64,000 nt of DNA from Lathyrus oleraceus. Lineage: Eukaryota > Streptophyta > Magnoliopsida > Fabales > Fabaceae. Made by a program: the position numbers and the translations under genes. The stretch lies in NCBI RefSeq assembly GCF_024323335.1, contig NC_066579.1, positions 62,001 through 126,000 on the forward strand, read 5' to 3'. This document shows positions 36,086 through 48,622 of this stretch, one piece after another. A model generated the notes under the pieces. That model had not been told where the DNA came from, searched no databases, and saw nothing but the letters and a program-made list of their open reading frames with translations. Position 1 is the stretch's first letter. Each line of letters starts with the position of its first letter.

Positions 36086-37690
36086 ATTGTGGTATCAAGA
36101 ATGTTTAGTTTATGTTTTTCATGCCTATGCTTGCAAATCCAACCTGCTAAGTACTAAAATAAGTGATCCATTCGTGATTTGGTTTGTTCTCGTGATGGAA
36201 CTGTGAATGTTATATGGTTGTGAGATTGATTTGTAGATGGTGATATATGAAGGTTGTATATCCAATATTGCGCCGACCTTTTTGATGCATTATATTAGGT
36301 AATCTGTATTTTTGTTATTATATAAGGAGCCCTTTCTTTCAGCGAGCGAGCACAAATAAGAAGCAATGCGGCCAAGCTTGAGTCATCTCCAAAATAAGCT
36401 TGGCGTGTGCATGAATGGGAAAAGAAAGTGGAGCAGGCTTCCACTTTGTTTTAGTTCCTAACTTGAAAAAAACAGGATTTATTGCAAACTTATTTGAAAG
36501 TTTTTCCTAAATAGTGTAGGTATCGTGACACACTTTGGGTAGACAATCCGCCATACCTCGCTTGGCAATCCCGTCCATTCTCACTTAGCGAGCAAATCCT
36601 AACTTTATTCGTAACTTAGGCAAAACCGTCATTCCTCGCTTGGCAGGTTTCTTGCTTGTCTTTGAAGTAACTTGGCTCTCAAGACATATTATACCACCAT
36701 TGCTCACCTAGTGAGACCCTGTCTTCGCTTAGCGAGAATATCTTCCGGAAGGGTCTTTGTTTTTGCTTGGCGAGATCTTGAGGGTTGTTTGTGTGTTTTT
36801 TTGTTTCTTTTTACCAATACTTTGTGAATATCCAATTAAAAAGTTTATATATGTGTTTTATCTTGTTTTAATGATAAATTAGATATTTTTCTATTGATTA
36901 CCTTCAAATTAAGTTGACAAGTGTTTTTGTATTTTAAGTAGTTTTGGCACTTATCACATGTATATGCACATTCTCACGTCTTACTAGAACCATGTTGTAA
37001 ACCATGCCTTTGGCATCGATGTTTTTTTTTTATAAACTCCTTCATTTGGAGAAGGGGCGTAAGAGAGTGAGGAAACGGATATTGAGGCACCATACTTTGA
37101 GATCACATGACTGATATAAGTGGTCCCTCTTGTTTCATACACGAGTATCATCTATATTAAAATAGATACAAAATGTACAAAGAATGACAAGGTTGAAGTA
37201 GGGGGAAATGTTCCTTTTAGCATTTCTAATGGGAGATTTATGTTCATACAGCAGTATCGGAAATATCTTTCAAATCAAGACTATGAAAGATGATCATACA
37301 TGACACACCAATAGCAAGTGATTTATCGTGCAATTGGAATTTAGGATAAGATAACAACCGTCTCTCAATCATATTAGGATTTAGTATATGATAAGTTATA
37401 TGGTATACATGTGGAGGGTAAAATGATTTATAGATCACTTAAGCAAGCAAGATAAAATGTTAAGGATTCTGAAATTGGGGATGGTAATGTTAGTTCATAA
37501 GCACTTGGGTGAGGAAGGAATGAAAGAGAGAAAAAGAGAAAGTGGAAAGTAATTGTATTAGAAAAAATTAAAATTAAAGTAGGTTATTTGCACCCCAAAT
37601 AACTAATATAATTATTTGCACTCAAAGTAACTAATATAACAAATTAATTAATTTGTGAACTAAGTAATTAACTAATTTGGATTATATCAC
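36086..37690. other. Intergenic, with CGCTTAGCGAG-type repeats
   Basis: 3' flank of the CCR-like gene followed by repeat DNA. Between 36560 and 36790 the motif CTCGCTTGGC / CTTAGCGAG / CTCACCTAGTGAG recurs at least seven times, partly as palindromes (CGCTTAGCGAG at about 36735), in a GC-richer patch. No gene is seen; the minus frame at 37244-37438 is not recognised. Confidence 0.45.
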
Positions 37691-38845
37691 AATTTACTCT
37701 TTTATAATTCAAATTTTCAAACACAAATCAATCATAATCATCTGAATTATTCCTAATTTCTTTGACAAAGTCAGAAATCTATTGATCTTCAATCCTTTAG
37801 TGAAACTGTCGGTCAATTGTGTTTCACTCGAGCAATGTCTCACTTCAAGTTCATCTTGATTTACCTTATCCCTTAAGAAGTGAAATTTATCCTCAATGTG
37901 CTTACTCCTTCCATGTAAAATTGGATTTTTTGCAAGATTAATGACTGCCTTATTGTCGATCTGCAACACCAGAGGTTTCTTCACTTCAACCTCTATCTCA
38001 TTCAGCATAAATCTAATCCAGATTGTTTGACAAACAACATAGGATGTTATGGTGATAATGCCACCACATGTTGCTTTCTTGAGCACCATGAAATTGAGGC
38101 ACCAAATACTTGAAATAAATAATCAGTTGTACTTCTTCGATCTTCCTTATCTCCACATCAATCAGCATCTGAATAGCAATTAATCAAATATTCTTTGCTT
38201 TCAAACTCTCCTGCCAACAAGATTTCATAATTTATCAATCCTTTTAAGTATCTCGGGATTCTTCTTGCAGCCTTCATGTGTGAAACCTATATCAGGTATG
38301 TTATTGCACATATACCTCAGAGTTCCTACAATTTGTTTGAACAAAGTGACACCGACCTTGTCCTCTTCTCCATTCTTCTCCAGTTTCATATTTGGTTCGA
38401 CAGGTGAGGATGCAGAATTCAAATCATCTATCTTGAATCTCTTGAATATTTCTTTGACATATTTCATTTGATGCAACACCGTACCTTACTTTATAATTTG
38501 AAAGCACATGCCTAGGAAATATGATAAGTTTCCCAGATCTGACATTTCAAATTTCCTTTTCATTATCTCTTTGAACTTCGGAAAGTTCTTCATGTTATTT
38601 CTAGTTACTAGAAAGTCATCGACATATAAACAAATGATGATTATATCTTGTGTCATAACTTGTACGTAGACATCATATTCAAACCTGCATTTGATGAATC
38701 CCAATTTGACTAAGTATGAGTTGATTTTCTTATTCCATATCATGGGTTCTTGTTTGAGACCATAGAGGGCTTTGTGCAACTTGTACACTTTCTTTGATTT
38801 ATCTTGTATCACAAACTCATGAGATTGTGTGACATACACGACTTC

Positions 38846-40677
38846 TGTAACACCCTTCTACCCAAACGACATATTTAAAGAATTTATCAGAGTACAACAT
38901 GTAGAAGAGTTTACATTTCATTCAACTTAACACTCATCACTTTACAACATAAAAATTTTTCATTTATTTTAATAAAACTTCGCAGCGGACAACAACACAA
39001 TTAACGATTTATAAAAATGTTTCAACAAAACATATCAATAATTTAGTCTTCATACACAACTTAACTAATAATATAATCTCTATTGAATCCCATAACCCCG
39101 GTGTCACATGACCAGAGCATTGACTCGACTCTGTAGAATAACTCTACGCTTATTCTTCACCTCAACAAAAGCTACTCCTCATTATCTGCACATTGCTCAT
39201 CATAGATGAACATAAACACATGCAGAAGGGGTGAGAATTACATTATTAAACAATAATATAACGACAGAATATAATATGAATAATTTGCACATATGTCAAC
39301 ACGGATCATCACAATCATCATTATAATCAACAAACTCATGAATATCAACAAAACAACACATCAATTGCAATGCACACACCCATGCATGACTCAACACGAC
39401 TCGGTATACCCATTTTGTGACCACTACAGGATCACTACTCCCAGATTCACCACCATAGAATCCGAGTTCCCCATAAGGAACCAAGCCTCTCAACAAGCCC
39501 GGAGTCAACAACATCATTGGAACTCAGTCCGTTCATCACTAGGCATCGGCCTTTCATGAATGCATGCACATCAAACATGCATCATAATCAACATAGCAAC
39601 AACAGCATCATATAGTCATGTTATCATCATCATTAATAGCATGACATACAACTCAACAAAACAACAACAACATTACAACGATATCACATCTGGGAGTTTA
39701 AAACGCGAAAGCTGTCCGTCAAACTGATATGGCGAACGCCGTTAGGCTAATGGTGAACGCCATTAGCGTTAAACGCTCCTATTCTGGAAAAACTGTCTGT
39801 CAAACTGATATGGCGAACGCCGTTAGGCTAATGGTGAACGCCATTAGCGTTAAACGCTCTTATTCTGAAAACTGTCTGTCAAACTGATATGGCGAACGCC
39901 GTTAGGCTAATGGTGAACGCCATTAGCGTTAAACGCTCTTATTCTGAAAACTGTCTGTCAAACTGATATGGCGAACGCCGTTAGGCTAATGGTGAACGCC
40001 ATTAGCGTTAAACGCTCTTATTCTGAAAAAAGGCCCAAATGGCGAGCGCCAAAGGCATAATGGCGAACGTCATTTGGCTGTTATGTGCATAAACAAGATT
40101 TTAAGCGCAGAAACAGTGGACGCGCGGCTTCTAAGCCTACAACCCAATATCAACATTTAACAATCATACATACACAACATACTTCGATTACAATGTATAC
40201 AACGCCACCATACTCACAGATCGGACAATTTCCCTCAAAAACCACAACTTTCCCAATCTCCCTAAATTCCCCAAATTTATCAACAACCCAATCCTATATC
40301 ATGTAATTGCTCGCATATTATCGTTTAATAAGGTTCAGACCCCTTACCTCTTTGGATTGAAGGAAGCTCTGAGCAATCTTTGGTCTTTTCCTCTTCCTTC
40401 TCTTTCTCTTCAGCGCTTCTCCCTTTTCTGACTCTGAGGCAAAAAACGTGAAAATGAAAACCTTCAGTTATCTCCTTTGGCCTCTTTTACCCAATTCCAC
40501 TTTTACCCTTCCACTCTTCATATTCCAATTATATTATTTATTTAATTATTATTAAAATAATAATATCTATAATAATAAATAATAATAATAATCCAATAAT
40601 TCAACTTTATTTAATTAAATTAATAAAATACTATTAACTCAATTAAATAATTCTCTTATTTTAATCGGGGTGTTACA
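38846..40677 (-). repeat. 3' LTR of chromovirus
   Basis: 1832 bp, ends TGTAACACCC / GGGTGTTACA. It contains four 79-81-bp tandem units at 39712-40029 and an AAT microsatellite at about 40570-40593. Confidence 0.95.
39712..40029. repeat. Four tandem 79-81-bp units in the chromovirus 3' LTR
   Basis: Units start at 39712, 39793, 39872 and 39951. Each contains CTGTC(C/T)GTCAAACTG, GGCGAACGCCGTTAGGC and GTGAACGCCATTAGCG, which together form imperfect inverted repeats (GGCGAACGCC and TAATGGTGAACGCCATTA). The first unit differs slightly from the others. Confidence 0.9.
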
Positions 40678-40692
40678 ACTCTCCCCCACTTT
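40678..40692 (-). other. Polypurine tract of chromovirus
   Basis: Minus strand AAAGTGGGGGAGAGT immediately before the 3' LTR, a typical chromovirus tract. Confidence 0.85.
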
Positions 40693-40719
40693 AGAAGTTT
40701 TCGTCCTCGAAAACATACC

Positions 40720-43700
40720 TCAAGCAAATAGAGCCGGATACGACTCCTTCATCTGATCTTCACGCTCCCAAGTCAAGCTCTCACCAGCTGGACCTCCCCA
40801 AACAACTTTCACTAGAGCAATTTTCTTACCTCTCAGGGTCTTCTCTTCTCGGTCATCTATCCGAATTGGCAACACCTCAACGGTCAAATTATCCCTCACC
40901 TGGATATCATCCAACTGAACAACATGCGACGGATCCGCAATATACTTTCTTAACTGAGATACATGAAACACGTCATGCAGATTAGAAAGCGACGGCGGTA
41001 AAGCTATCCGATACGCCACTTCCCCAACCCTCTTCAAAATCTGATACGGACCCACAAACCTCGGAGTAAGCTTTTTAGACTTTAAAGCTCTACCCACACC
41101 TGTCGTCGGAGTAACTCTCAAGAACACATGATCTCCCTCTTGGAACTCAAGTGCCTTCCTCCTCTTATCATGATAACTCTTCTGACGACTCTGAGAAATC
41201 TTCATCTTCTCCTGAATCATCTTAACCTTTTCAGTCGTCTGCTGCACAATCTCAGGTCCGAGTACAACACTCTCACCTGACTCATACCAACACAATGGAG
41301 TTCTACACCTCCTACCATACAATGCTTCATATGGAGCCATACCGATACTAGCATGAAAACTATTATTATAAGTAAACTCCACCAACGGCAAATAACTATC
41401 CCAAGAACCACTCTGCTCCAACACACAAGCTCTCAACAAATCCTCCAAGGATTGGATAGTTCTTTCAGTCTGACCGTCAGTCTGAGGATGATAAGCTGAA
41501 CTCAACCTCAACTTAGTCCCCAACGCTTTCTGCAAACTTTCCCAAAATCTAGAAGTAAATCTGGGATCTCTATCAGACACAATACTGGATGGAATACCAT
41601 GCAGCCTCACTATCTCCTCAATATACAACTCTGCCAACTTCTCTAAAGAGTGATTAATCTTCATCGGCAAGAAATGCGCCGACTTAGTCAATCGATCCAC
41701 AATCACCCAAATAGAATCATTACCTTTCACCGTCCTCGGCAGTCCCGTCACAAAATCCATGGAAATGCTATCCCACTTCCATTCAGGAATCTTCAAAGGT
41801 TGCATCATACCTGTCGGTTTCTGATGTTCAGTCTTTGACTTCTGACAAGTCAAACAGGCATACACAAACTTAGCAACATCTCTTTTCATACCAGCCCACC
41901 AAAACAACTTCTTCAAATCTTGATACATTTTAGTTGCACCTGGATGGATACTCAATCCACTCCTATGGCCCTCTTCAAGAATACTCTTTTTCAATTCAGA
42001 CACCTCAGGAACACAAACTCTACCTTTAAATCGCAGGATGCCATTCTCATCAATCTCAAAATTACCACCATTACCCTGTTTAACCATAGTAATATGATCA
42101 ACTAGAGCGACGTCAACTTGCTGACCATTCCGAATATCTTCCAGAATTCCACTAGTCAACTTCAGCATACCCAACTTTACACTATCAGCGGAAACTTCAC
42201 AACCCAAACTCATATCACGGAACTGTTCAATTAACTCAAGCTCCCGAACCATCATCATAGACATATGTAGAGACTTTCTACTCAGCGCATCTGCAACTAC
42301 ATTAGCCTTACCGGGATGATAACTCAATTCGAAGTCAAAATCCTTCAGTAATTCTAACCACCTTCTCTGCCTCATATTTAACTCTTTCTGATCAAACAGA
42401 TACTTCAGACTCTTGTGATCACTGAACACTTCGAATCTGGAACCATACAGATAATGCCTCCACATTTTCAACACAAATACAACAGCTGCAAGCTCTAGAT
42501 CATGCGTAGGATAATTCCTCTCATGAACTCTCAACTGTCTAGAAGCATAAGCTACAACTTTACCATTCTGCATCAAAACACCACCAAGACCCATCAAAGA
42601 AGCATCACAATAAACAACGAAGGACTCACCAGGATTAGGCAAGATCAACACTGGAGCACTGGTCAACCGCCTCTTCAACTCAACAAAACTCGCTTCACAA
42701 GCTGCATCCCACATATACACTTGACCCTTCTTAGTCAACTGCGTCAACGACAATGCCAACTTAGAGAAGCCTTCAATAAATCTGCGATAATAACCAGCTA
42801 ACCCCAGAAAACTGCGTATCTCAGTAGCAGACTTCGGAGTCTCCCACTGTAACACAGCATCAACTTTAGCAGGATCAACAGAGATCCCACCACTCGAAAT
42901 CACATGGCCAAGGAAACTCACTTCCTTCAACCAGAACTCACATTTAGATAACTTTGCATATAATTTCTTTTCTCTTAACACCTGCAAAACAGTTCTCAGA
43001 TGTCCTGCATGCTCTTCTTCCGTCTTAGAATATATCAATATATCATCTATGAACACCACAACAAAATCATCAAGGTACGGATGAAATATACGATTCATAT
43101 ATTCCATAAACACACCTGGAGCATTAGATACACCGAACGGCATCACAGTGTATTCATAATGACCATACCTCGTACGGAAAGCAGTCTTCGCAATATCATC
43201 TGACTTCACTCGGATCTGATGATAACCCGATCGCAAATCAATCTTACTGAAAACATGAGCTCCAACCAACTGGTCCATCAAATCATCAATCCTCGGCAAT
43301 GGATACCGATTCTTGATAGTCACCTTATTCAACTGCCGATAATCGACACACAACCTCATCGTACCTTCTTTCTTCTTCACTAACAATACTGGTGCACCCC
43401 AAGGAGAAACACTTGGACGCACAAACTTCTTCTCAAGCAATTCTTCAAGTTGCTTCTTCAGTTCAACTAATTCAGTTGCCGACATTCTATAAGGAGACAT
43501 CGACACTGGACTCGTACCTGGTACTAAGTCAATGGCAAATTCGACTTCACGTTCTGGAGGTAAATCACTTACATCCTCCGGAAACACATCCTGAAATTCA
43601 CAGACAACAGGCAAATCTACACTCACTACTTTCTTATCCGCTTGTAGAGACGCAAATAAAGCGAATACCTGAGCTTCATCTTTCACAAAATCCCCTATCT

Positions 43701-43971
43701 GCCTAGCAGATAGAAATCTTGCCTCATCATTCTCACCAACTTCAGAGAACCGCACCGTCTTCCTATAGCAGTCGATGAACACGCCATAGAATCCTAGCCA
43801 ATTCATTCCCAGAATAATATCAATTTGGTGCAAGGGTAAGCACACCAAATCAATCACGAACTCTCTCTCAAAGATCGTCAAATGACAACCTCGACAGACA
43901 ACAGAAGTCTTCACAGAACCATTAGCAGGAGTATCTATCACCATACTTCCGCCTAGGGACGACATAATCAC
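40720..43971 (-). CDS. Chromovirus Pol polyprotein (PR-RT-RH-INT-chromodomain), intact pol, no gag
   Basis: An open frame of 1083 codons; the same frame extends upstream to the protease active site DTG at 44025-44017 without an in-frame ATG. Domains run in order. The first is protease (DTGATHSF upstream, LGMNWL inside). Reverse transcriptase follows, with [22 protein letters not shown] and the catalytic [10 protein letters not shown]. Next come RNase H ([24 protein letters not shown]) and integrase with its H-H-C-C finger ([19 protein letters not shown]) and core ([26 protein letters not shown]). The C-terminal chromodomain contains [17 protein letters not shown] and TWERED. No stop or frameshift is seen. 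Whether it is translated without gag is unknown. Confidence 0.92.
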   Translation of the reverse strand: MIMSSLGGSMVIDTPANGSVKTSVVCRGCHLTIFEREFVIDLVCLPLHQIDIILGMNWLGFYGVFIDCYRKTVRFSEVGENDEARFLSARQIGDFVKDEAQVFALFASLQADKKVVSVDLPVVCEFQDVFPEDVSDLPPEREVEFAIDLVPGTSPVSMSPYRMSATELVELKKQLEELLEKKFVRPSVSPWGAPVLLVKKKEGTMRLCVDYRQLNKVTIKNRYPLPRIDDLMDQLVGAHVFSKIDLRSGYHQIRVKSDDIAKTAFRTRYGHYEYTVMPFGVSNAPGVFMEYMNRIFHPYLDDFVVVFIDDILIYSKTEEEHAGHLRTVLQVLREKKLYAKLSKCEFWLKEVSFLGHVISSGGISVDPAKVDAVLQWETPKSATEIRSFLGLAGYYRRFIEGFSKLALSLTQLTKKGQVYMWDAACEASFVELKRRLTSAPVLILPNPGESFVVYCDASLMGLGGVLMQNGKVVAYASRQLRVHERNYPTHDLELAAVVFVLKMWRHYLYGSRFEVFSDHKSLKYLFDQKELNMRQRRWLELLKDFDFELSYHPGKANVVADALSRKSLHMSMMMVRELELIEQFRDMSLGCEVSADSVKLGMLKLTSGILEDIRNGQQVDVALVDHITMVKQGNGGNFEIDENGILRFKGRVCVPEVSELKKSILEEGHRSGLSIHPGATKMYQDLKKLFWWAGMKRDVAKFVYACLTCQKSKTEHQKPTGMMQPLKIPEWKWDSISMDFVTGLPRTVKGNDSIWVIVDRLTKSAHFLPMKINHSLEKLAELYIEEIVRLHGIPSSIVSDRDPRFTSRFWESLQKALGTKLRLSSAYHPQTDGQTERTIQSLEDLLRACVLEQSGSWDSYLPLVEFTYNNSFHASIGMAPYEALYGRRCRTPLCWYESGESVVLGPEIVQQTTEKVKMIQEKMKISQSRQKSYHDKRRKALEFQEGDHVFLRVTPTTGVGRALKSKKLTPRFVGPYQILKRVGEVAYRIALPPSLSNLHDVFHVSQLRKYIADPSHVVQLDDIQVRDNLTVEVLPIRIDDREEKTLRGKKIALVKVVWGGPAGESLTWEREDQMKESYPALFA

Positions 43972-44084
43972 ACCAATCCTGGTCGCACACTCATACGAAA
44001 TAAACGAATGAGTAGCACCAGTGTCATTTACACTAATCGACCAACAGGGAAAACATCACATTATGACTCGACTGGACTGACTAT

Positions 44085-44096
44085 GCTCTGATACCA
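44085..44096 (-). other. Primer-binding site of chromovirus (initiator tRNA-Met)
   Basis: Minus strand TGGTATCAGAGC, four bases inside the 5' LTR. Confidence 0.9.
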
Positions 44097-44100
44097 CTAA

Positions 44101-45938
44101 TGTAACACCCTTCTACCCAAACGACATATTTAAAGAATTTATCAGAGTACAACATGTAGAAGAGTTTACATTTCATTCAACTTAACACTCATCACTTTAC
44201 AACATAAGAATTTTTCATTTATTTTAATAAAACTTCGCAGCGGACAACAACACAATTAACGATTTATAAAAATGTTTCAACAAAACATATCAATAATTTA
44301 GTCTTCATACACAACTTAACTAATAATATAATCTCTATTGAATCCCATAACCCCGGTGTCACATGACCAGAGCATTGACTCGACTCTGTAGAATAACTCT
44401 ACGCTTATTCTTCACCTCAACAAAAGCTACTCCTCATTATCTGCACATTGCTCATCATAGATGAACATAAACACATGCAGAAGGGGTGAGAATTACATTA
44501 TTAAACAATAATATAACGACAGAATATAATATGAATAATTTGCACATATGTCAACACGGATCATCACAATCATCATTATAATCAACAAACTCATGAATAT
44601 CAACAAAACAACACATCAATTGCAATGCACACACCCATGCATGACTCAACACGACTCGGTATACCCATTTTGTGACCACTACAGGATCACTACTCCCAGA
44701 TTCACCACCATAGAATCCGAGTTCCCCATAAGGAACCAAGCCTCTCAACAAGCCCGGAGTCAACAACATCATTGGAACTCAGTCCGTTCATCACTAGGCA
44801 TCGGCCTTTCATGAATGCATGCACATCAAACATGCATCATAATCAACATAGCAACAACAGCATCATATAGTCATGTTATCATCATCATTAATAGCATGAC
44901 ATACAACTCAACAAAACAACAACAACATTACAACGATATCACATCTGGGAGTTTAAAACGCGAAAGCTGTCCGTCAAACTGATATGGCGAACGCCGTTAG
45001 GCTAATGGTGAACGCCATTAGCGTTAAACGCTCCTATTCTGGAAAAACTGTCTGTCAAACTGATATGGCGAACGCCGTTAGGCTAATGGTGAACGCCATT
45101 AGCGTTAAACGCTCTTATTCTGAAAACTGTCTGTCAAACTGATATGGCGAACGCCGTTAGGCTAATGGTGAACGCCATTAGCGTTAAACGCTCTTATTCT
45201 GAAAACTGTCTGTCAAACTGATATGGCGAACGCCGTTAGGCTAATGGTGAACGCCATTAGCGTTAAACGCTCTTATTCTGAAAAAAGGCCCAAATGGCGA
45301 GCGCCAAAGGCATAATGGCGAACGTCATTTGGCTGTTATGTGCATAAACAAGATTTTAAGCGCAGAAACAGTGGACGCGCGGCTTCTAAGCCTACAACCC
45401 AATATCAACATTTAACAATCATACATACACAACATACTTCGATTACAATGTATACAACGCCACCATACTCACAGATCGGACAATTTCCCTCAAAAACCAC
45501 AACTTTCCCAATCTCCCTAAATTCCCCAAATTTATCAACAACCCAATCCTATATCATGTAATTGCTCGCATATTATCGTTTAATAAGGTTCAGACCCCTT
45601 ACCTCTTTGGATTGAAGGAAGCTCTGAGCAATCTTTGGTCTTTTCCTCTTCCTTCTCTTTCTCTTCAGCGCTTCTCCCTTTTCTGACTCTGAGGCAAAAA
45701 ACGTGAAAATGAAAACCTTCAGTTATCTCCTTTGGCCTCTTTTACCCAATTCCACTTTTACCCTTCCACTCTTCATATTCCAATTATATTATTTATTTAA
45801 TTATTATTAAAATAAATAATATCTATAATAATAATAATAATAATAATAATAATCCAATAATTCAACTTTATTTAATTAAATTAATAAAATACTATTAACT
45901 CAATTAAATAATTCTCTTATTTTAATCGGGGTGTTACA
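44101..45938 (-). repeat. 5' LTR of chromovirus
   Basis: 1838 bp, nearly identical to the 3' LTR. The length difference lies in the AAT repeat near 45810-45850. Confidence 0.95.
44967..45284. repeat. Four tandem 79-81-bp units in the chromovirus 5' LTR
   Basis: Same array as in the other LTR, shifted by 5255 bases; unit number and order are identical, so it was present before insertion. Confidence 0.9.
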
Positions 45939-46189
45939 ACTTCATCTATGGGACCATTCAAAAATGTTGATTTCACATTTAAGTGAAATGTTGACCAGCC
46001 TTGTGTGACATAATAATATTTTTTAAAAATTATTTTACATCTTCTTTAGAATCAGAATCTTGAAAAGAATGTAATCGCTTGTCTTCACATGCAAATATTG
46101 TTTTGGTCTGATCATACAAATAGAAGCTGCAAAAAAAGTCTAAACAAAAGTTTCACTGAAGAAATATATAAATGTAATTTTTTTTACCT

Positions 46190-47120
46190 TTCTTTTCATT
46201 CTTCATCACACTTTGTGCACACATAAGTGCCTCCAAAGTATCTTCACGAAGTTTGCTAAAAGCATATTCTGAAGCAACCGTTGAAGTTGAGATGGTCAAA
46301 ATATCCTTAGAATTTTTTTGCAAAGTCAGATACTTAATCCCATTTGTTTTCTACCATCTAAATGTATCAAATGTAACACTCCCATGAAATACCTTCTCTT
46401 CGAAATAGATATCTAGCTCAAATTTTAATTAAAAATATATCACTAGTATCATTGACAAATGAGTCATAACCACTAAGATAATCGTTATTAAAAACACTAT
46501 CTAAATATGAATCAATGTCATTTGACTTTTATATTGAAGTTTCAATCATCCTGTTGATTTTGACTTGATATATTCTTCCAACAATGAGAAGCATAATTGT
46601 TTGATGTTTTTAATTTCAGTTGAAGATGTACTTCCATAAAGTAAAGGAAATAAGTACTTTAATAACTTCATTTTATATCTTGGATCCAAAACTATTGCAA
46701 GGCGCATAATTCCATGAATAACCAACCAATATTTGTTAAACTTACATATCATTTTAGAAGATATATTTTTAATTGTTTCAATAGAGCAAGTCCCACACTT
46801 CTTCAAAGATAGTTTTATTTCATAAATTAAAGAAAAAATATGGTTGTTGTGGGATATTGTGTACCTGAAAAACATCTCAGTTACACGATTAAAGATTTAT
46901 AATTTATTACTTTTGCACTTTCCCACTTGCTTATTCTAGAAAAAGATGTATAGACATTCTATCCTGTTTTCAAACGAATAAAATATGACTTTGCATATGC
47001 CAATCATCATCCATGTAGTGAGCTATAATGGTCATATATCATTTCTTTTGGTTGCTAGCACTCCATATATCTAACGTTAAAACAATTTTACTCTCAATCT
47101 TGTCTAAAAGTCTCATAGTT
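46190..47120 (-). pseudogene. hAT transposase remnant (RICESLEEPER-like)
   Basis: Minus-strand order: VLTLDIWSASNQKK and AHYMDDDWHMQSHIL (about 47095-46980); a long fragment at 46875-46546 with FNKYW, HGIMRLAIVLDPRYKMKLL and YGSTSSTEI; then the C-terminal dimerisation region at about 46330-46190 with STVASEYAFS joined directly to LREDTLEALMCAQ. The join lacks the residues that normally separate these two motifs. Several stops and shifts are present. No terminal repeats or target duplication were found. Confidence 0.75.
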
Positions 47121-47750
47121 TTCAACTTTTCATTTTCATACGAATTTAATCAAAATCATTCAATAAAATACAGATTAAGCAAATGAATTTTCATATAATA
47201 TAATTGAAAGAGAAGCGAAATTTAATTGATAGGATAAATACCTCAAAGTCTTGGAAACTCGGTTACAACATATTGACTCTAGAAGATTAGTTCTTGTTCA
47301 TAATCGTACAAAGCAAAAAGTTATCGTGAATAATGTGTAGTCTGCTACAATAACGCGGATGCTCCTTTTAAACAAAATAAGGATTGCACTTATAATTCAA
47401 ACTGGGTCAGAAAATATAAACCCAACCCAAAAATGACCCAATATATGTTATTTTCTAAAGTACAAAATTTCAACAAATTATGTGAGACTTTTGCACTTCG
47501 AATAAGCTTTTGGCTACAACACGAAAGTTGTAACTCGATCTCTTAGCTTTCTAACACATATCAGAACGCGCAAAACGACATCACGTAGCTCCAGTTATGA
47601 TCCGAACAGTGAAGAAGTATCAAATAACCGTTAAAACTGAAAACAAAAAACGAAAATAGATTAAAGGCAAACATGAACTCAAATCTAAAAACATAATAAA
47701 ATAGTAAAATAAGCAAAACAAACTAGAGAAATTTCTAAGTATAATTCTAG
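47121..47750. other. Intergenic between hAT and LINE remnants
   Basis: AT-rich, no gene or structured RNA recognised. The left part may still belong to the 5' end of the minus-strand hAT remnant. Confidence 0.35.
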
Positions 47751-47756
47751 AAGAAT

Positions 47757-48622
47757 ATGCATCAAAATGCATTGATCAATGACAAATTGGAATCTTTGCT
47801 TACTATGTTGCAGGTGAAACCGTTGGAGGAAGATGTGTTTGTGTGGTGGAGGAACAAGTTAGGTTTCTCGGTTAAAAGTTGTTATCAAGTTCTGCAATCA
47901 ATATTTGACTCTGATGTGCATGTTGAGGAAAATACAATTCATTTGTTGTATAGGCTTTGGTTAATGAACGCGTCAAGCAAGATCCTTAGATTTGGTTGGA
48001 GGTTGTTGCTGAATTATATGCTCACTAGAGTAGCATTAGCTATAGCATATGAATCATTCATGGAAATAACAATTTGCTTTGTCCATTTTGTTTGGTTGAT
48101 GATGAATCTATCTCTCATCTTTCTGCTGAATGCAGGATGGTGACTAGAGTTTGTGAGAAGATCTACCTTTGGTTAGACATTTCTTTTCACCTTTAGTTGG
48201 ATTTTTCATGCACATACTTCTCTAGTTTTTTCTCTTCTATTAAAGGTAGAGTTAATAAAAAAATTGACTTCTAGGTTGGTTAACAAATTGACTTCTAGGT
48301 TGGTTAACAATTTGTTGGGCAATTTGGACTAGTAGGAACGAAATGGTGTTGAAAGGAGCTTCCATTCAGGTTGATGGTTTGGTGGATATGGCCAAAGTAT
48401 TGGCTTGGGAATGGTTTGTAGCTAGGAACAAAGGTGCAATTGCTTGGTGTTTGGCCGATTGGTGCATCAATCTATTGATTTATCTTATGAATTCGGTTGG
48501 AATCCTTATTTAGTTTATTATTTTGATTCAGCATTTTCATTTGCATTATCATCCTCTTGTAAGGGTTGAGATCTTCTAGTACTCTTTCTTTTTAATACAA
48601 GTTTTGCTTATCAAAAAAAAGT
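47757..48622 (+). pseudogene. LINE 3' fragment (zf-RVT region and tail)
   Basis: The frame 47757-48143 encodes DVFVWWRNKLGFSVKSCYQVL and LWLMNASSKILRFGWRLL, the zinc-binding region at the C-terminus of plant LINE reverse transcriptases. The finger continues in another frame with CPFCLVDDESISHLSAEC near 48080-48130. From 48300 follow WAIWTSRNEMVLKG and ADWCINLL. The element ends with TTTTGCTTATC and a run of A at 48604-48618, the usual LINE 3' end. It is 5'-truncated and contains a 24-bp tandem duplication (48261-48284, 48285-48308). Confidence 0.8.

Larger units (their letters stand above)
38846..45938 (-). mobile_element. Ty3/gypsy chromovirus (Tekay/Del-like), very young, gag deleted
   Basis: A 7093-bp element on the minus strand with LTRs of 1832 bp (38846-40677) and 1838 bp (44101-45938). 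They start TGTAACACCC and end GGGTGTTACA and are flanked by ACTTC at 38841-38845 and 45939-45943. By eye the LTRs differ by one substitution (38949 against 44204 region) and by the length of an AAT microsatellite. The primer-binding site for initiator tRNA-Met is at 44085-44096 and the polypurine tract at 40678-40692. The internal part is only 3423 bp: protease starts within 100 bases of the primer-binding site, so gag is absent. Confidence 0.95.
37709..46005 (-). pseudogene. Copia element 3 remnant (RT and RNase H), split by chromovirus
   Basis: Minus-strand RNase H lies at 38089-37709 (NKAVINLAKNPILHGRSKHIE). Reverse transcriptase lies at 38839-38486 (KVYKLHKALYGLKQ, LYVDDFLVTR, DLGNLSYFLG) and 38479-38225. 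RT continues beyond the chromovirus insertion at 45944-46005 with NVKSTFLNGPIDE, joining exactly to VVYVTQSHEF across the ACTTC target duplication. Stops and shifts disable it. Gag, protease, integrase and both LTRs are missing. Confidence 0.85.

Noticed and set aside
39293..40306. Open frames inside the chromovirus LTRs (also 44548-45561)
   Set aside because: They are duplicated only because the LTR is duplicated, have low complexity (Thr/Gln/His-rich) and match no protein family known to me.
47757..48143. Stand-alone 128-residue gene
   Set aside because: It is the zinc-binding tail of a LINE reverse transcriptase that continues after a frameshift and ends in a LINE 3' tail.
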